This document shows, one piece after another, positions 25,373 to 34,710 of a DNA stretch of 64,000 nucleotides; the stretch's first letter is position 1; each line of letters opens with the position of its first letter. Both the position numbers and the translations under genes were made by a program. A model generated the notes under the pieces. The model did no database searches. It was not told the origin of the DNA and saw only the letters and a program-made list of their open reading frames with translations. Source of the stretch: an uncultured Gammaproteobacteria bacterium (GTDB taxonomy: Bacteria > Pseudomonadota > Gammaproteobacteria > Arenicellales > JAANXG01). The stretch lies in assembly GCA_947258785.1 (NCBI GenBank), contig CAMYJT010000003.1, positions 1 to 64,000 of the forward strand, given 5' to 3'.

Positions 25373-26356
25373 TCATCGGCCGCCTGCCGCGTCGAACCGC
25401 CACAGCCCTGCGCGGACCGCCAATTTGCGCGCGGCGCGTATCTCTCCAGCGCTGGGAGTCCGGTTGATGGCGTTGTATTTCGGCACCCGTCCCACCTCGT
25501 GCTCGGGACGGTACTGGCCCATGATGTTGACATAGGTGTCCGGCGACAACTCTCTCGCCAGCCATTGGAAAATGGCGTCGGCCTCATCCAGTTGACCGGG
25601 CATCACCAGATGTCGAACCAATAGCCCGCGCCGGGCCATTCCGTTGGGCGTAAACCGCAAGGGGCCAACCTGCCGGTGCATCTCCGCGATTGCCTCGCGG
25701 GCCCGCTCCGGATAGTCCTTGGCCTTGGCGAATCGACGGGCGCTTTCCCGGTGCCAGAACTTGAAGTCCGGCATGTAGATGTCGATCAGACCGTCGAGCA
25801 GCGCAAGCGATGCGGGGGCGTCGTAGGCGCTGGTGTTATAGACGATGGGCAACCGCAAGCCGCGTCCCGCGGCCTCGGCGATTGCCTCCACGACCTGCGG
25901 CGCGACATGCTCCGGGGTCACGAAATTAATGTTGTGGCAACCCCGCGTCTGCAGCGACAACATGTAGTCGGCGAGCTGGCCTGCGGTGCAGACCTGGCCA
26001 TTGTCCCGCTGCGAGATGTCCCAATTCTGACAAAACACGCAACGCAGATTGCACTGGGAAAAGAAGATTGTCCCCGAGCCGCTCCAACCGCGCAGGCAAT
26101 CCTCTTCACCGAAGTGAGGGAAGACGCTGGAAACCACTGCATGCCGACCGATGTGGCACACGCGCCGCTCGTCGCGAAGGCGGTCGACGTGACAGTTTCT
26201 CGGGCAGGCACAACAGTCGGCCAATTCGCGCCGCGCCGCGTCGACCCGCGACACCAGCCTGTCGGCGCGGTACGCGCGCTGATAGGCGGGGACAAACTCG
26301 TGTATTACAAACCGGGGGTCCGGGACCGGCGGAACACGCAGTGCAAACATTACCAA
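25373..26356 (-). CDS. PflA-like radical SAM protein (COG1313 type)
   Basis: A 327-residue iron-sulfur enzyme. The radical SAM cluster motif is SQCNLRCVFCQNWDIS (CxxxCxxC, near 104). An additional cysteine group CCACPRNCHVDR (near 48) and the phrase DIYMPDFKFW are shared with pyruvate-formate-lyase-activating-like proteins of COG1313. NIMGQYRPEHEVGR is typical near the end. Its substrate is unknown. A second in-frame start (MFALRV) two codons in is possible. The 160-bp gap upstream contains repeat remnant B. Confidence 0.9.
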   Translation of the reverse strand: MVMFALRVPPVPDPRFVIHEFVPAYQRAYRADRLVSRVDAARRELADCCACPRNCHVDRLRDERRVCHIGRHAVVSSVFPHFGEEDCLRGWSGSGTIFFSQCNLRCVFCQNWDISQRDNGQVCTAGQLADYMLSLQTRGCHNINFVTPEHVAPQVVEAIAEAAGRGLRLPIVYNTSAYDAPASLALLDGLIDIYMPDFKFWHRESARRFAKAKDYPERAREAIAEMHRQVGPLRFTPNGMARRGLLVRHLVMPGQLDEADAIFQWLARELSPDTYVNIMGQYRPEHEVGRVPKYNAINRTPSAGEIRAARKLAVRAGLWRFDAAGGR

Positions 26357-26410
26357 CTTCTCGATGGCGCTGCTGGAAACATACCGCCACGGCCGGGCGG
26401 CGGCAAGTTA

Positions 26411-26485
26411 ACCCGCAGTTTGCATCAAGGATCCCGGATGATGGCGAAGGAATCGAGCGGTAAGTCCGCCATGCTGGCACGGGGG
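26411..26485. repeat. Partial interspersed element, left part (copy B)
   Basis: CCCGCAGTTTGCATCAAGGATCC followed by GGATGATGGCGAAGG and GAGCGGTAAG matches the left terminal repeat and core of the family (AGCCCGCATATTGCACCAAGG...). The right half is missing. It lies between the DUF99 gene's 3' end and the radical SAM gene's 5' end. Confidence 0.65.
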
Positions 26486-26516
26486 AAAGATGATAATCGT
26501 GACCGAACAAACGGTG

Positions 26517-27083
26517 TCACGCCCGGTGCCGGCTTTCGCCACGGCTTACACCGGCGGCGATCAGATGCGCGACACGGATCGGTTCCGGCAGTGCGCCGTT
26601 AACAGCGAATCGATTAATCACCGCCGCGGCGGTCCGAGCGTCGATACCGACGTATTGAGCGTACACCCCGCCGACTGCTTCCATCGGCCCCAATTGCTCA
26701 ATGAGCCGCCACTTCCGGCGCCCCCCCGGTACCCGCGTCAGCAGGGCACGTTCGATTGCGGCATAGTCCGGCTGCCTGCGCGCGACAGCAATAACCGGCA
26801 GCGCCAGTTCGCGGTGGACGGCGTAGAGGTCGATGACATTGAATCCGGCCAACGCCACGCCTTGCAACAGCACCGCGTGCAGCTGCGTCGCGAAGCGTGA
26901 TTGCTGGATCATCCGCACGATTGTATCGGTGGCATTGCGTCCGTCGCGGCGCACCCTGCCGGAAAGTACACCTTCCAGGCGCAGTTTCGCAAACACCGCC
27001 CCCACCACCAGTACATCGCCGCGATGTTGGCGCTCGAAGGCGCCGTCATCGATCCCAATCACATGCGACCAGCGTCTAGGCAC
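26517..27083 (-). CDS. DUF99 family protein
   Basis: An 188-residue protein resembling the DUF99 family, a fold related to endonuclease V. Visible landmarks are HVIGIDDGAF near the start, VVGAVFAKLRLEGVLSGRV, LQGVALAGFNVIDLYAVH and LPVIAVARRQPD, then a C-terminal PEPIRVAHLIAAGV. Biochemical role unproven. It starts at a GTG only 15 bp beyond the left CTAG of repeat copy C, so any promoter must be inside that repeat or in the PEBP gene upstream. Confidence 0.82.
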   Translation of the reverse strand: MPRRWSHVIGIDDGAFERQHRGDVLVVGAVFAKLRLEGVLSGRVRRDGRNATDTIVRMIQQSRFATQLHAVLLQGVALAGFNVIDLYAVHRELALPVIAVARRQPDYAAIERALLTRVPGGRRKWRLIEQLGPMEAVGGVYAQYVGIDARTAAAVINRFAVNGALPEPIRVAHLIAAGVSRGESRHRA

Positions 27084-27098
27084 GACTGGGTCAGGGTC

Positions 27099-27372
27099 CT
27101 AGCAGGCTATTGCACCAGGGATTGCGAATGATGACACTCAGGCCGGGCGGTAAGAACGCCGCACTCGAACGCAGGATAATGGGGTCGGAGTTAATCACTC
27201 CGGCCCCAATTGTTTTCGAGTGTGGCGTCAGATGCGGGCGTTCGACATCGAGCCAGGGCCGGGATAGGTAATGGCCCGGACACAGAGTGTCCCCTAAGCT
27301 ATTGATCGACTTTCTGATTCCAAACAACTTGCTGGGCTCGGTTTCGCCGCCTCGGCGTTGCATCCGGGCTAG
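27099..27372. repeat. Interspersed CTAG-flanked element, copy C
   Basis: Both flanks are CTAG (27099-27102 and 27369-27372), consistent with a 4-bp target duplication. The left end GGCTATTGCACCAGGG matches the family; the right end (GTTGCATCCGGG) is diverged. The interior has the family core GGGCGGTAAGAACGCC and CATCGAGCCAGGGCCGGGAT plus a strong hairpin (GGGGTCGGAGTtaatcACTCCGGCCCC near 27180). The right CTAG supplies the TAG stop of the PEBP gene. Confidence 0.8.
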
Positions 27373-27845
27373 CGCTGATAAAGTCCGATCAACTCGGCCT
27401 GCCCAAGGATGTGATCGGCCATACGCTGCTCAAGCTGTTGTTTGGTGGGCTTTTGCAGATCGGGCAAGTCGATGTCGAGGGCGTACAGCTTGTGGAAGTA
27501 ACGGTGCCGGCCCACCGGCGGGCACGGTCCACCGTAGCACGCCTGCTGCCAGTCGTTGACCCCCTCCCTCGTCCCCGCCGGCAAATCACGCTTTTCGACC
27601 CCGGCATCCAGGCCGGTGCTGCTCGGCGGCAGGTTGTACAACACCCAGTGCACCCAGGTTGTCTTCGGATCGGCCGGATCGGGGGCATCGGGATCGTCTA
27701 CGATCAGTACCAGGCTTCGAGCCGCCTTGGGAACACCGCTCCAGTGTAACGGCGGTGATATGTCTTCCCCATCGCACGTGTAACGCTTAGGTATCTCAGC
27801 ATTCATTTCGAACGCCGATGAAGTCAATGACAGTGTCATGCTCAT
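27369..27845 (-). CDS. YbhB/YbcL family PEBP-like protein
   Basis: A 158-residue soluble protein of the phosphatidylethanolamine-binding/Raf-kinase-inhibitor fold. It shows the ligand-pocket segments RYTCDGEDISPPLHWSGVP, VLIVDDPDAPDP, TWVHWVLYNLPP and GPCPPVGRHRYFHKLYALD. The bacterial relatives' ligand is unknown. The stop codon TAG is part of the CTAG that flanks repeat copy C, so the repeat begins exactly where the gene ends. Confidence 0.93.
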   Translation of the reverse strand: MSMTLSLTSSAFEMNAEIPKRYTCDGEDISPPLHWSGVPKAARSLVLIVDDPDAPDPADPKTTWVHWVLYNLPPSSTGLDAGVEKRDLPAGTREGVNDWQQACYGGPCPPVGRHRYFHKLYALDIDLPDLQKPTKQQLEQRMADHILGQAELIGLYQR

Positions 27846-28044
27846 CTCCTCCCACGGTGTTGACCGTCTCCGATCAGACCCCCGGCGTATCCGCCCACCC
27901 CCTTTATTGGTTCAGCGGCTGCCGAACCGTTGGGCTGATCTGTTTTTAACGCATTTTGACATAAAACCCAGCCGAAGTTCACGCGCCGCGTCCGGTGGCC
28001 GCGCGGCCGCTGCGATCCCGCCACCGCCGATATTTTCAGCGCCC

Positions 28045-29448
28045 CTAACCGCTTTTTTTGTCCAACTGGGCGCGTATCTTTTGGCAGTCCTTGGTCAGGC
28101 GCTTCGACATCGCAATCATGCCGCTGTTAACGAACGCCTCGTGATTGGCAACCACCGTCTCCGGATCATAGCGGTAGTTCACCATCAAGCCCCAGGAGCG
28201 GCGTCGGCCTGCAGCCGACAAATCCGCCGCCGTATTGATGCGTTCGATCTGCGCCCCGTTGGCGAGGTGAAACTCCGCCACCGGGTCGTAGAGGGAACCG
28301 TCCCGGCGGCGCGCTCGGGTCAAGTACATCAGCAACAGGGCGCTCAGGACCTCCAGAAATCGCGGTTCCAGCTCGCCGCCGTCGATCTCCAGGGCCCTGT
28401 ACAGGGCGACACAAGGGTCTTCGGCTTCCGACAGCTCCCTAGGCAGGTCGGCGCGCTGGCTCAGCACCACCCGCACCACCTGTTCGTCGAAGCCCGCTGG
28501 CGGCCGCTTGTTGGCGACGTCGCGCAGCGCCTCGGCAAACCGCGGCGCCGGCGACAATGTGGCAAACGTGGTGAGCGACGGCAATTCCTGTTGCAAGTCC
28601 ACCAGCACCTGCTTGATGAGAAAGTTGCCAAACGAAATCCCGGCCAGACCGCGCTGAGTATTGTTGATCGAATAAAACATCGCCGTGTCCGCCTCGGCCG
28701 GATCAGCGATGGGAGAGTTCTGGTCGATCAACGGTGTAATGGTCGCGGCGACGCCCTTGACCAGCGCGACCGCGACGAAGATCAGCGGCTCGTCGGACAG
28801 GGCGGGATGAAAAAACGCAAAACAGCGCCGATCCGGCGCCATGCGGCGGCGTAGATCCGGCCAACCTGTAATTTCGTGCACCGACTCGTAATCGATCAGC
28901 TTCTCCAGGACGTGCGCCGGGCTCCGCCACTCGATGCGCCGCAGGCGCAGAAATCCCCGGTTGAACCAGGAACTCAACAGATGCCGCAGATCGGCGTCCA
29001 CCAGCCTCAGATGGGGCCGGTCCGATGACAGCCGAATCAGGTCCGCGCGCATGCGGACCAACGCTCTGGTGCCGTAGGGCGCCATATTCAACCTGCGGAA
29101 CAACTCCTGGCGCGGCGGTTCCACCGCTCGCATGAGATCAATGAGCGTCTGGTCGTCGCGGGTGTCCAGGAATTTATCGGCCGAATTGCGGATGCGCTCG
29201 ACCTCAGGTCCAAATGACCAATACAGCATGTCGAAGAATCCGATCCGGCCGGAGTCATCCAGCCCGGCGTAGTACTGCAAGATGTCGCGGGCGATCGCGA
29301 TTGAAGACGCCTCGCCTCGACCGATCAGGAGCTTCTGACACCACGACCCCACCGTGTCGCCGTACTCTTTACCGGCTTGCACATGAAGAAGTTCCCGTCC
29401 GCGATCGGCTACGGTTTCGAACAGCCGCTCCAACCACTGTTTCCGCAT
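28045..29448 (-). CDS. matA: Malonyl-CoA decarboxylase
   Basis: It converts malonyl-CoA to acetyl-CoA and CO2, the last step of malonate use. The 467-residue protein has the helical N-terminal domain (DETLIDLMRAVEPPRQELFRRL-like region near 115) and the GNAT-like catalytic domain with FFHPALSDEPLIFVAVAL, FYSINNTQRGLAGISFGNFL and FATLSPAPRF, containing the expected Ser and His regions. The ATG overlaps the TAA of dctM (TAATG), indicating coupling; the open frame extends 37 codons further but that would overlap dctM. Last gene of the malonate operon. Confidence 0.95.
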   Translation of the reverse strand: MRKQWLERLFETVADRGRELLHVQAGKEYGDTVGSWCQKLLIGRGEASSIAIARDILQYYAGLDDSGRIGFFDMLYWSFGPEVERIRNSADKFLDTRDDQTLIDLMRAVEPPRQELFRRLNMAPYGTRALVRMRADLIRLSSDRPHLRLVDADLRHLLSSWFNRGFLRLRRIEWRSPAHVLEKLIDYESVHEITGWPDLRRRMAPDRRCFAFFHPALSDEPLIFVAVALVKGVAATITPLIDQNSPIADPAEADTAMFYSINNTQRGLAGISFGNFLIKQVLVDLQQELPSLTTFATLSPAPRFAEALRDVANKRPPAGFDEQVVRVVLSQRADLPRELSEAEDPCVALYRALEIDGGELEPRFLEVLSALLLMYLTRARRRDGSLYDPVAEFHLANGAQIERINTAADLSAAGRRRSWGLMVNYRYDPETVVANHEAFVNSGMIAMSKRLTKDCQKIRAQLDKKSG

Positions 29449-30764
29449 TATCGGATCGGACCCATCAAATAATCGGGCAACCAGGTGGCGGTTTGGGGGA
29501 CGAGACAGAGGATGATGATGCCAATCACCATACACAACATGAACGGCAGCGCACCCCACAGCACCACCGGCAGCTTGACTTCAGGAACTATGCCGTTGAT
29601 GACGTACAGGTTGAGGCCCACCGGGGGAGTGATCAGGCCGATTTCCATATTGATGGTGAGTAAGACACCAAACCAGATGGGATCGAATCCCGCCTGAGTG
29701 ATGATGGGAAGCAGGGTCGGTGTGGTCATCAGTATCACCGCCACCGGCGGCAGGAAGAAACCGGCAACCAGCAGAAATATGTTGATAAAGAAAAGCAGCA
29801 GCCATCGATTGACGTCCAACGCGGCAATCCACTCCGCGATACCTTGAGTGATGTACAAGGTCGACATCATGTAGCTGAACAACGCCGCCATGCCGATGAT
29901 CATCATCAGCATGACAGATTCGCGCATCGCCGTCTTGAGAATCTCCCACAGCGCGAGAGGTTGCCAGACCTTGTAGATCAGTACCACCAGCATGATGGCA
30001 AAGAACGCCCCGACGCCGGCCGCTTCGGAGGGTGTCGCGACCCCGCCATACAGCGCCCAGAGCACCAGCACTATGATGATGAGAAACGGGATAACCTTGG
30101 GCAGGATGATCAACTTATCCTTAAAGGAGAAACTCTTGTCCTGCTCGGTGAATCGATAACCCTTCAAGTACGCGAACAACCATGCCCAACCCATGAACAG
30201 CAGCATCAGCATAATGCCGGGCAATAGCCCGGCAATGAACAACCGCCCGATGGACGTCTCCGTCGAGATGCCGTAGACGATCATGGTGATGCTCGGGGGG
30301 ATCAGTATCCCAAGTGTCCCGCCCGCCGCGATCGCGCCCGTCGCCAGACTGGCCGGATAGCCGCGTTTGCGCATCTCGGGTATCCCCATCTTGCCGATCG
30401 CCGCGCAGGTTGCCGGTGACGACCCGGTCAACGCGGCAAAAATCCCGCACGCCCCGATGTTGGAGATGAGCAGGCCGCCGGGCACGCGGTACAACCAGCG
30501 GTCGAGCGCCTCGTACAGGTCCGCACCGGCCCGCGACGCAGCCACCGCCGCACCCATGAGCAGAAACATGGGTATCGACAACAGGGCGAATTCGTCCAAC
30601 CCGCCGAACAAGGTTTCGGCGATGACGTTCAAGCTGCTCGGTCCGCCAACAATTATCAGGAACAGGATGGCGACCGACCCCAGCGCGAACGCGACCGGTA
30701 TACCGGTTACCAGGAACAATATCAGGGTACCCGCCGCCACGACCCCCAGCACCAGTTCAGACAT
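29448..30764 (-). CDS. TRAP transporter large permease (DctM family)
   Basis: A 438-residue inner-membrane protein with about 12 segments. Family landmarks are TGIPVAFALGSVAILFL, DEFALLSIPMFLLMGA, TGSSPATCAAIGKMGIPEM, GALAAGGTLGILIPPS-like sequence and TPPVGLNLYVINGI. Together with the small DctQ subunit and the periplasmic binding protein it forms a Na+-driven importer. Between malonyl-CoA synthetase and decarboxylase genes the likely substrate is malonate. It begins 6 bp after the DctQ gene. Confidence 0.93.
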   Translation of the reverse strand: MSELVLGVVAAGTLILFLVTGIPVAFALGSVAILFLIIVGGPSSLNVIAETLFGGLDEFALLSIPMFLLMGAAVAASRAGADLYEALDRWLYRVPGGLLISNIGACGIFAALTGSSPATCAAIGKMGIPEMRKRGYPASLATGAIAAGGTLGILIPPSITMIVYGISTETSIGRLFIAGLLPGIMLMLLFMGWAWLFAYLKGYRFTEQDKSFSFKDKLIILPKVIPFLIIIVLVLWALYGGVATPSEAAGVGAFFAIMLVVLIYKVWQPLALWEILKTAMRESVMLMMIIGMAALFSYMMSTLYITQGIAEWIAALDVNRWLLLFFINIFLLVAGFFLPPVAVILMTTPTLLPIITQAGFDPIWFGVLLTINMEIGLITPPVGLNLYVINGIVPEVKLPVVLWGALPFMLCMVIGIIILCLVPQTATWLPDYLMGPIR

Positions 30765-30769
30765 GTCGA

Positions 30770-31276
30770 TCAGTCCTCAATCCCGAATGGAGTATGGCGG
30801 CCGGATATCAGGCTCACGATGTCAACCAGGTATTGTAGGGACAACACAGCAAATCCAACCGGCATCGCGAGATACGGGATCCACATGCGCACCTCCCAAA
30901 TCGTTTCGGAGTACCAATTGTTGTCCCAGGCCTCCCGCCACAATTCGAATCCGAGCCAGGCGATCAATACACAAAAGGCGCAGGCGACGCCGTACGCCAA
31001 CAGCGCCAGATAGAACCGCGGCTGTGACGTAAGGTACATCGGGAGCAGCTCGACATTGACGTGCCCCCGGGTCATCAGCACGTAGGGGCTGCCGATGAAT
31101 GTCGACGCAATCAGGAGGTAAGTTACGAATTCGGTCTGCCAGTAGGACGACGCCTCCAGCACATAGCGGACCCAGACCATGTGACAGACCACGGCCACGG
31201 AAATGAAGATCATGATCGCGGCCGCGATACCGCACAGCTTGGAGAGAAACTCGACCAGCCGTATGAATTGCCTCAT
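30770..31276 (-). CDS. TRAP transporter small permease (DctQ family)
   Basis: A 168-residue protein with four membrane segments, the standard DctQ size and topology. Segments include GIAAAIMIFISVAVVCHMVW and FVTYLLIASTFIGSPYVLM. RGHVNVELLP and the final AMPVGFAVLSLQYLV are conserved family features. The ATG beginning MRQFIRLVEF was chosen over an in-frame start 11 codons upstream because it gives the family's usual N-terminus. Located between the binding-protein and DctM genes. Confidence 0.9.
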   Translation of the reverse strand: MRQFIRLVEFLSKLCGIAAAIMIFISVAVVCHMVWVRYVLEASSYWQTEFVTYLLIASTFIGSPYVLMTRGHVNVELLPMYLTSQPRFYLALLAYGVACAFCVLIAWLGFELWREAWDNNWYSETIWEVRMWIPYLAMPVGFAVLSLQYLVDIVSLISGRHTPFGIED

Positions 31277-31302
31277 GCCAACGATCTGCGCACAACGGGA
31301 CC

Positions 31303-31329
31303 GGGCCACCGATACGGCATCGGTGGCCC
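31303..31329 (-). promoter_or_regulatory. Intercistronic hairpin after the TRAP binding-protein gene
   Basis: A perfect 11-bp stem (GGGCCACCGAT and complement) with a 5-base loop lies between the binding-protein stop and the DctQ start, without a U-run. It probably protects the 3' end of the abundant binding-protein message. The ABC operon at 5 kb has the same arrangement. Confidence 0.6.
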
Positions 31330-31352
31330 CTCGGTGACGTCAGTCGGAAGGT

Positions 31353-32360
31353 CTAATCAACCGACAACGCGAGATTCAACAACTCACGCCCGCCTTTGAC
31401 TTTGTCCGCGAAGTCTTTGTAGGAACTTTGGTCGGCGATGCTCCGCCACTTCTTGGCCTGGTCCGCGCTCATCGTCACCACTTGGACGCCCGCCTTCTTG
31501 TACACGTCCACCAGTCGATCATCGGTCTTTTTGGCCTCGACAAACGCGTACTCTTCGGCCTTTTTGGCCACCGCCATGAGCAGCTCCTGCTGCTTCGGGG
31601 TCAACTTGTTGTAACTCTTGATCGACATCAAAATTGGTTCATACATCACCCACAGCGCGTGATCGCCGGGGGCGGTGAGGCATTTGACCTGCTCGTAGAT
31701 GCGATAGGAGACCAGGCTCGCGGAGCTGGTGTTGGCCCCATTCAGCACCCCGGTCTGCAGCGCCGAATAGATTTCGGAACTCGGCATTGACGCGATCGAG
31801 GCCCCGGCCGCGGCCAGCATTTGGTTGAAGGCCTTGCCGGCGGCGCGGAACTGCTGCCCCTTGACATCGCCCGGCTCCAGGACACATTTGTCTTTAGAAA
31901 CGAAACCGCCCGCCAACCAGGTGTCGGCAAGCACCATGACGCCCGCATCGTTCATGATTTTCTTGATGCGTTGCATGAACTCCGAGTTATTCAAGCGCTT
32001 GGCGTGGTCGTGATTCTTGACCAGGCCCGGCATCAGCGTCAGATTGAATTCGGGATGCTTGCCTCCCGCATAGGCGAGTGGAAAAGCGCTGATGTCGAGA
32101 TTACCCTGGACCATCGCCCCCCACTGCTCTTTCGGCTTGAATAGAGACTTGCCCGGGTACACCTTGATGCGCAATCCGGCATTGGCGCCGTTGATCTCCC
32201 GGGCGATGATCTGCACCATCTCGTCGCGGATATCGCCCTTTCCACCGGGCCACTGGTGAGACGCCTTGAATTCCATTTCTGCAGCAGATGAAGGTGGCGA
32301 CCAGGCCAGGGCCAATACAGCGACCGCCGCAGACAGCATGACACTTGCAAACTTATTCAT
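31353..32360 (-). CDS. TRAP transporter substrate-binding protein (DctP family)
   Basis: A 335-residue periplasmic receptor with a signal peptide (VMLSAAVAVLALAWSPPSSA). The mature protein shows the DctP pattern: ASHQWPGGKGD at the start, GNLDISAFPLAYAGG, LADTWLAGGFVSKD, GQQFRAAGKAFNQML and SSEIYSALQTGVLNGANT. The conserved arginine in FRAAG normally binds a carboxylate. The ATG has a strong AGGAGG site; the open frame before it is not coding-like. Malonate is inferred as ligand from the operon. Confidence 0.94.
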   Translation of the reverse strand: MNKFASVMLSAAVAVLALAWSPPSSAAEMEFKASHQWPGGKGDIRDEMVQIIAREINGANAGLRIKVYPGKSLFKPKEQWGAMVQGNLDISAFPLAYAGGKHPEFNLTLMPGLVKNHDHAKRLNNSEFMQRIKKIMNDAGVMVLADTWLAGGFVSKDKCVLEPGDVKGQQFRAAGKAFNQMLAAAGASIASMPSSEIYSALQTGVLNGANTSSASLVSYRIYEQVKCLTAPGDHALWVMYEPILMSIKSYNKLTPKQQELLMAVAKKAEEYAFVEAKKTDDRLVDVYKKAGVQVVTMSADQAKKWRSIADQSSYKDFADKVKGGRELLNLALSVD

Positions 32361-32454
32361 CGAATATCCTCCTAGTGGTTGTTTACATCTTCTCACCGGA
32401 TGGCAACTCGTCGCGTCGACGGGGTGCGCCGATAATTCAAATTGAGCAGTTCCG

Positions 32455-33999
32455 CTAATTTCCGTTGAACAGTTTCGCATAATGTTCGCGGAGCCGCCTT
32501 TTTTGCACCTTACCCATAGCATTGCGGGGCAGCTCGTCAACGAACAGCACCCGCTTGGGAATCTTAAATTTTGCCAGCGAATCCGACAGCGCGACGCGGA
32601 TCTGCTGCTCGTCGGGGGCGTCGCCGGAGCGCGGTACCACGACCGCGACCACGCCCTCCCCGAAATCCGGGTGCGGGACACCCACCACCGCGGATTCTAC
32701 AATGCAGTCCAATTTGTCTAGACAGTTCTCAATCTCCTTCGGATAAATGTTAAAACCGCCTGAAATGATTAAGTCTTTAGCGCGGCCGACGATCGAGATG
32801 CGCCCGTCCGCGGCTATCCTGGCGAGATCCCCGGTGATGAAAAATCCGTCCGGGCGGAATTCCGCGCGCGTCTTTTCCGGCGCCCGCCAATAACCCTTGA
32901 ACACATTCGGGCCGTTGATCTCCAACACCCCGACACCGTCGGCACCGACCGGACCGCCGTCCTCCCCCACCACGCGGACCTCAATCTCGGGCAAGGGATA
33001 ACCCACCGTTTCCGGCAGCCGTTCTCCGTCCAGGGGATTGGAAGTGATCATGCCCGCCTCGGTCATGCCGTAACGTTCCAGAATCCGGTGACCGGTACGC
33101 GCCTCGAAGGCCGCGAAGGTTTGTTTCAACAGCGGCGCCGACCCGGAGATGAACAGCCGCATGTGACGGCACGCCTCCCGGGTCAGTCCGGGGTGCTTGA
33201 GGAGACGGCTGTAAAACGTCGGGACCCCCATCATCACGGTCGCCGCGGGTAAGCGCGCAAGGATCTGATCGGCGTCGAAGCGCGGGAAAAAATACACCCG
33301 GCTGCCGTTGAGCCACGCCGTATGTAAAGCGACAAAAAGGCCGTGGACGTGAAAGATCGGCAGGGCGTGGATCAGGACGTCACCCGGCCGCCAACCCCAG
33401 AGTTGGTGCAAGACCGAGGCGTTGCTGGACAGATTACGGTGGGTGAGCATGGCTCCCTTGGAGCGTCCGGTGGTCCCGGAGGTGTACAAGATGGCAGCGA
33501 TGTCGTCCGGCGCCGTCACCGCGATGTCTTGCCGCGGCTGCACCCCCTCGGACCGCTCGACCAGTGTCCCGCGTCCCCGGTCGTCCAGCGTCAATACCGC
33601 TGGCCTACCCGCATTGCGCAACCGATCGACGATGGCCGCGCGCTGGTCCGGCCGGCACACAATGACACGCGGTTCGCTGTCTTCGACAAAATACATCAAC
33701 TCCACGGCGGTGTATGCCGTATTGAGTGGTACATAGACCGCGCCGGCCCGCAGGCAGGCCAGATACAGCGCCACCGCCGGGACCGATTTGTCAACCTGCA
33801 CCAGCACCCGCTCTCCGGCGGTCACCCCGAGTCCATCGAGCACCCACGCCAGCCGCGCCGAGAGCGCATCGAGCTGTCCGTAAGTCGTCGCGCCGTTATC
33901 GTTTACCAGGCAAGGCTGCGCAGGATCCGGAAATCCCCCTTGCAGTATTCGATAGAGATTGTGCGATACCGCCGCGGTCGGAGCGACCCAAGAACTCAC
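32455..33999 (-). CDS. matB: Malonyl-CoA synthetase (MatB-like acyl-CoA ligase)
   Basis: It activates malonate with ATP and CoA to malonyl-CoA. The 514-residue ANL-family enzyme has the phosphate loop ILYTSGTTGRSKGAMLTH (near 172), the A5 region LERYGMTEAGMITSNPLDG, hinge VGRAKDLIISGGFNIYPKEI (near 415) and catalytic lysine in RNAMGKVQKRRL near the C-terminus. RYGMTEAGM and ETVGYPLP are shared with MatB enzymes. It starts inside the last codons of the regulator gene (4-base overlap) and precedes the TRAP genes. A broader short-chain ligase role is possible but the operon supports malonate. Confidence 0.93.
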   Translation of the reverse strand: MSSWVAPTAAVSHNLYRILQGGFPDPAQPCLVNDNGATTYGQLDALSARLAWVLDGLGVTAGERVLVQVDKSVPAVALYLACLRAGAVYVPLNTAYTAVELMYFVEDSEPRVIVCRPDQRAAIVDRLRNAGRPAVLTLDDRGRGTLVERSEGVQPRQDIAVTAPDDIAAILYTSGTTGRSKGAMLTHRNLSSNASVLHQLWGWRPGDVLIHALPIFHVHGLFVALHTAWLNGSRVYFFPRFDADQILARLPAATVMMGVPTFYSRLLKHPGLTREACRHMRLFISGSAPLLKQTFAAFEARTGHRILERYGMTEAGMITSNPLDGERLPETVGYPLPEIEVRVVGEDGGPVGADGVGVLEINGPNVFKGYWRAPEKTRAEFRPDGFFITGDLARIAADGRISIVGRAKDLIISGGFNIYPKEIENCLDKLDCIVESAVVGVPHPDFGEGVVAVVVPRSGDAPDEQQIRVALSDSLAKFKIPKRVLFVDELPRNAMGKVQKRRLREHYAKLFNGN

Positions 34000-34691
34000 T
34001 GGTTACCCGCCTCGTGAAATTGAGGTTTGGTGATGTCGGACAGAAACTCGTGGAATACACCGCTTTGCACCAATACGTGACGAAGTAGTAACGACTCCGC
34101 CCGATCCGGGTTCTGCTCGACAATCGCCTCGGTAATCAATTTATGCTCGGCAAACGATTGATCGATCCGGTCGCCACAGCGGAGTTGCAGCCGCCGATAC
34201 GGCGCCAGCCGGTTACGCAAACGCCGGGTCTGCTCGACCAGAAACTCGTTGTGACTGCCGGTGTAAACCGCTTCGTGAAAGTTGACGTTCAAGGCGTAAT
34301 AGTCCTCCGGGTTGCGACGCTCGACCGCGCGCCGACAACGCAGGTGGATGTCGCCAAGCGATCGCAGTTCGGACTTGGTCATGCGTTGGGCGGCGAGCCG
34401 CCCGCAACTGCCTTCGAGGATGGCCATCACCTCGAACATCTCGACCAGTTGCGGCGCTGGGATGGACGCCACCACCACGCTGCGTCTCGGCCGCAACTCG
34501 ATCAGACCGCTGCTGGCAAGCGACAAAAACGCCTCCCGCACCGGTGTTCGGGACACACCGAACCGCTCGGCCAGGGCAACTTCACTCAAGCGCGCTCCAG
34601 GCTGCAGTACACCGGTAACGATCTCATTTTCCAGAGTTTCAACCAGCGCGGTGGCCTTGCACCCTTTGATCGGCATCGTTTTCAGGGCCAT
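33996..34691 (-). CDS. matR: GntR/FadR-family regulator of the malonate operon
   Basis: A 231-residue regulator with an N-terminal winged helix-turn-helix ([21 protein letters not shown] near 40) and a C-terminal FCD helical effector domain with metal-binding residues ([27 protein letters not shown]). The ATG beginning MALKTM is preferred; a TTG nine codons upstream lies in the operator. It is the first gene of the operon and overlaps matB. Known MatR regulators respond to malonate or malonyl-CoA and bind TGTATACA-like sites, as seen just upstream here. Confidence 0.9.
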   Translation of the reverse strand: MALKTMPIKGCKATALVETLENEIVTGVLQPGARLSEVALAERFGVSRTPVREAFLSLASSGLIELRPRRSVVVASIPAPQLVEMFEVMAILEGSCGRLAAQRMTKSELRSLGDIHLRCRRAVERRNPEDYYALNVNFHEAVYTGSHNEFLVEQTRRLRNRLAPYRRLQLRCGDRIDQSFAEHKLITEAIVEQNPDRAESLLLRHVLVQSGVFHEFLSDITKPQFHEAGNQ

Positions 34692-34710
34692 GGTGACGGG
34701 TCGATGAACT

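Noticed and set aside
27178-27216. Strong hairpin GGGGTCGGAGT/ACTCCGGCCCC as an independent terminator
   Set aside because: It lies inside repeat copy C and is better treated as part of that element, although it may also terminate transcripts.
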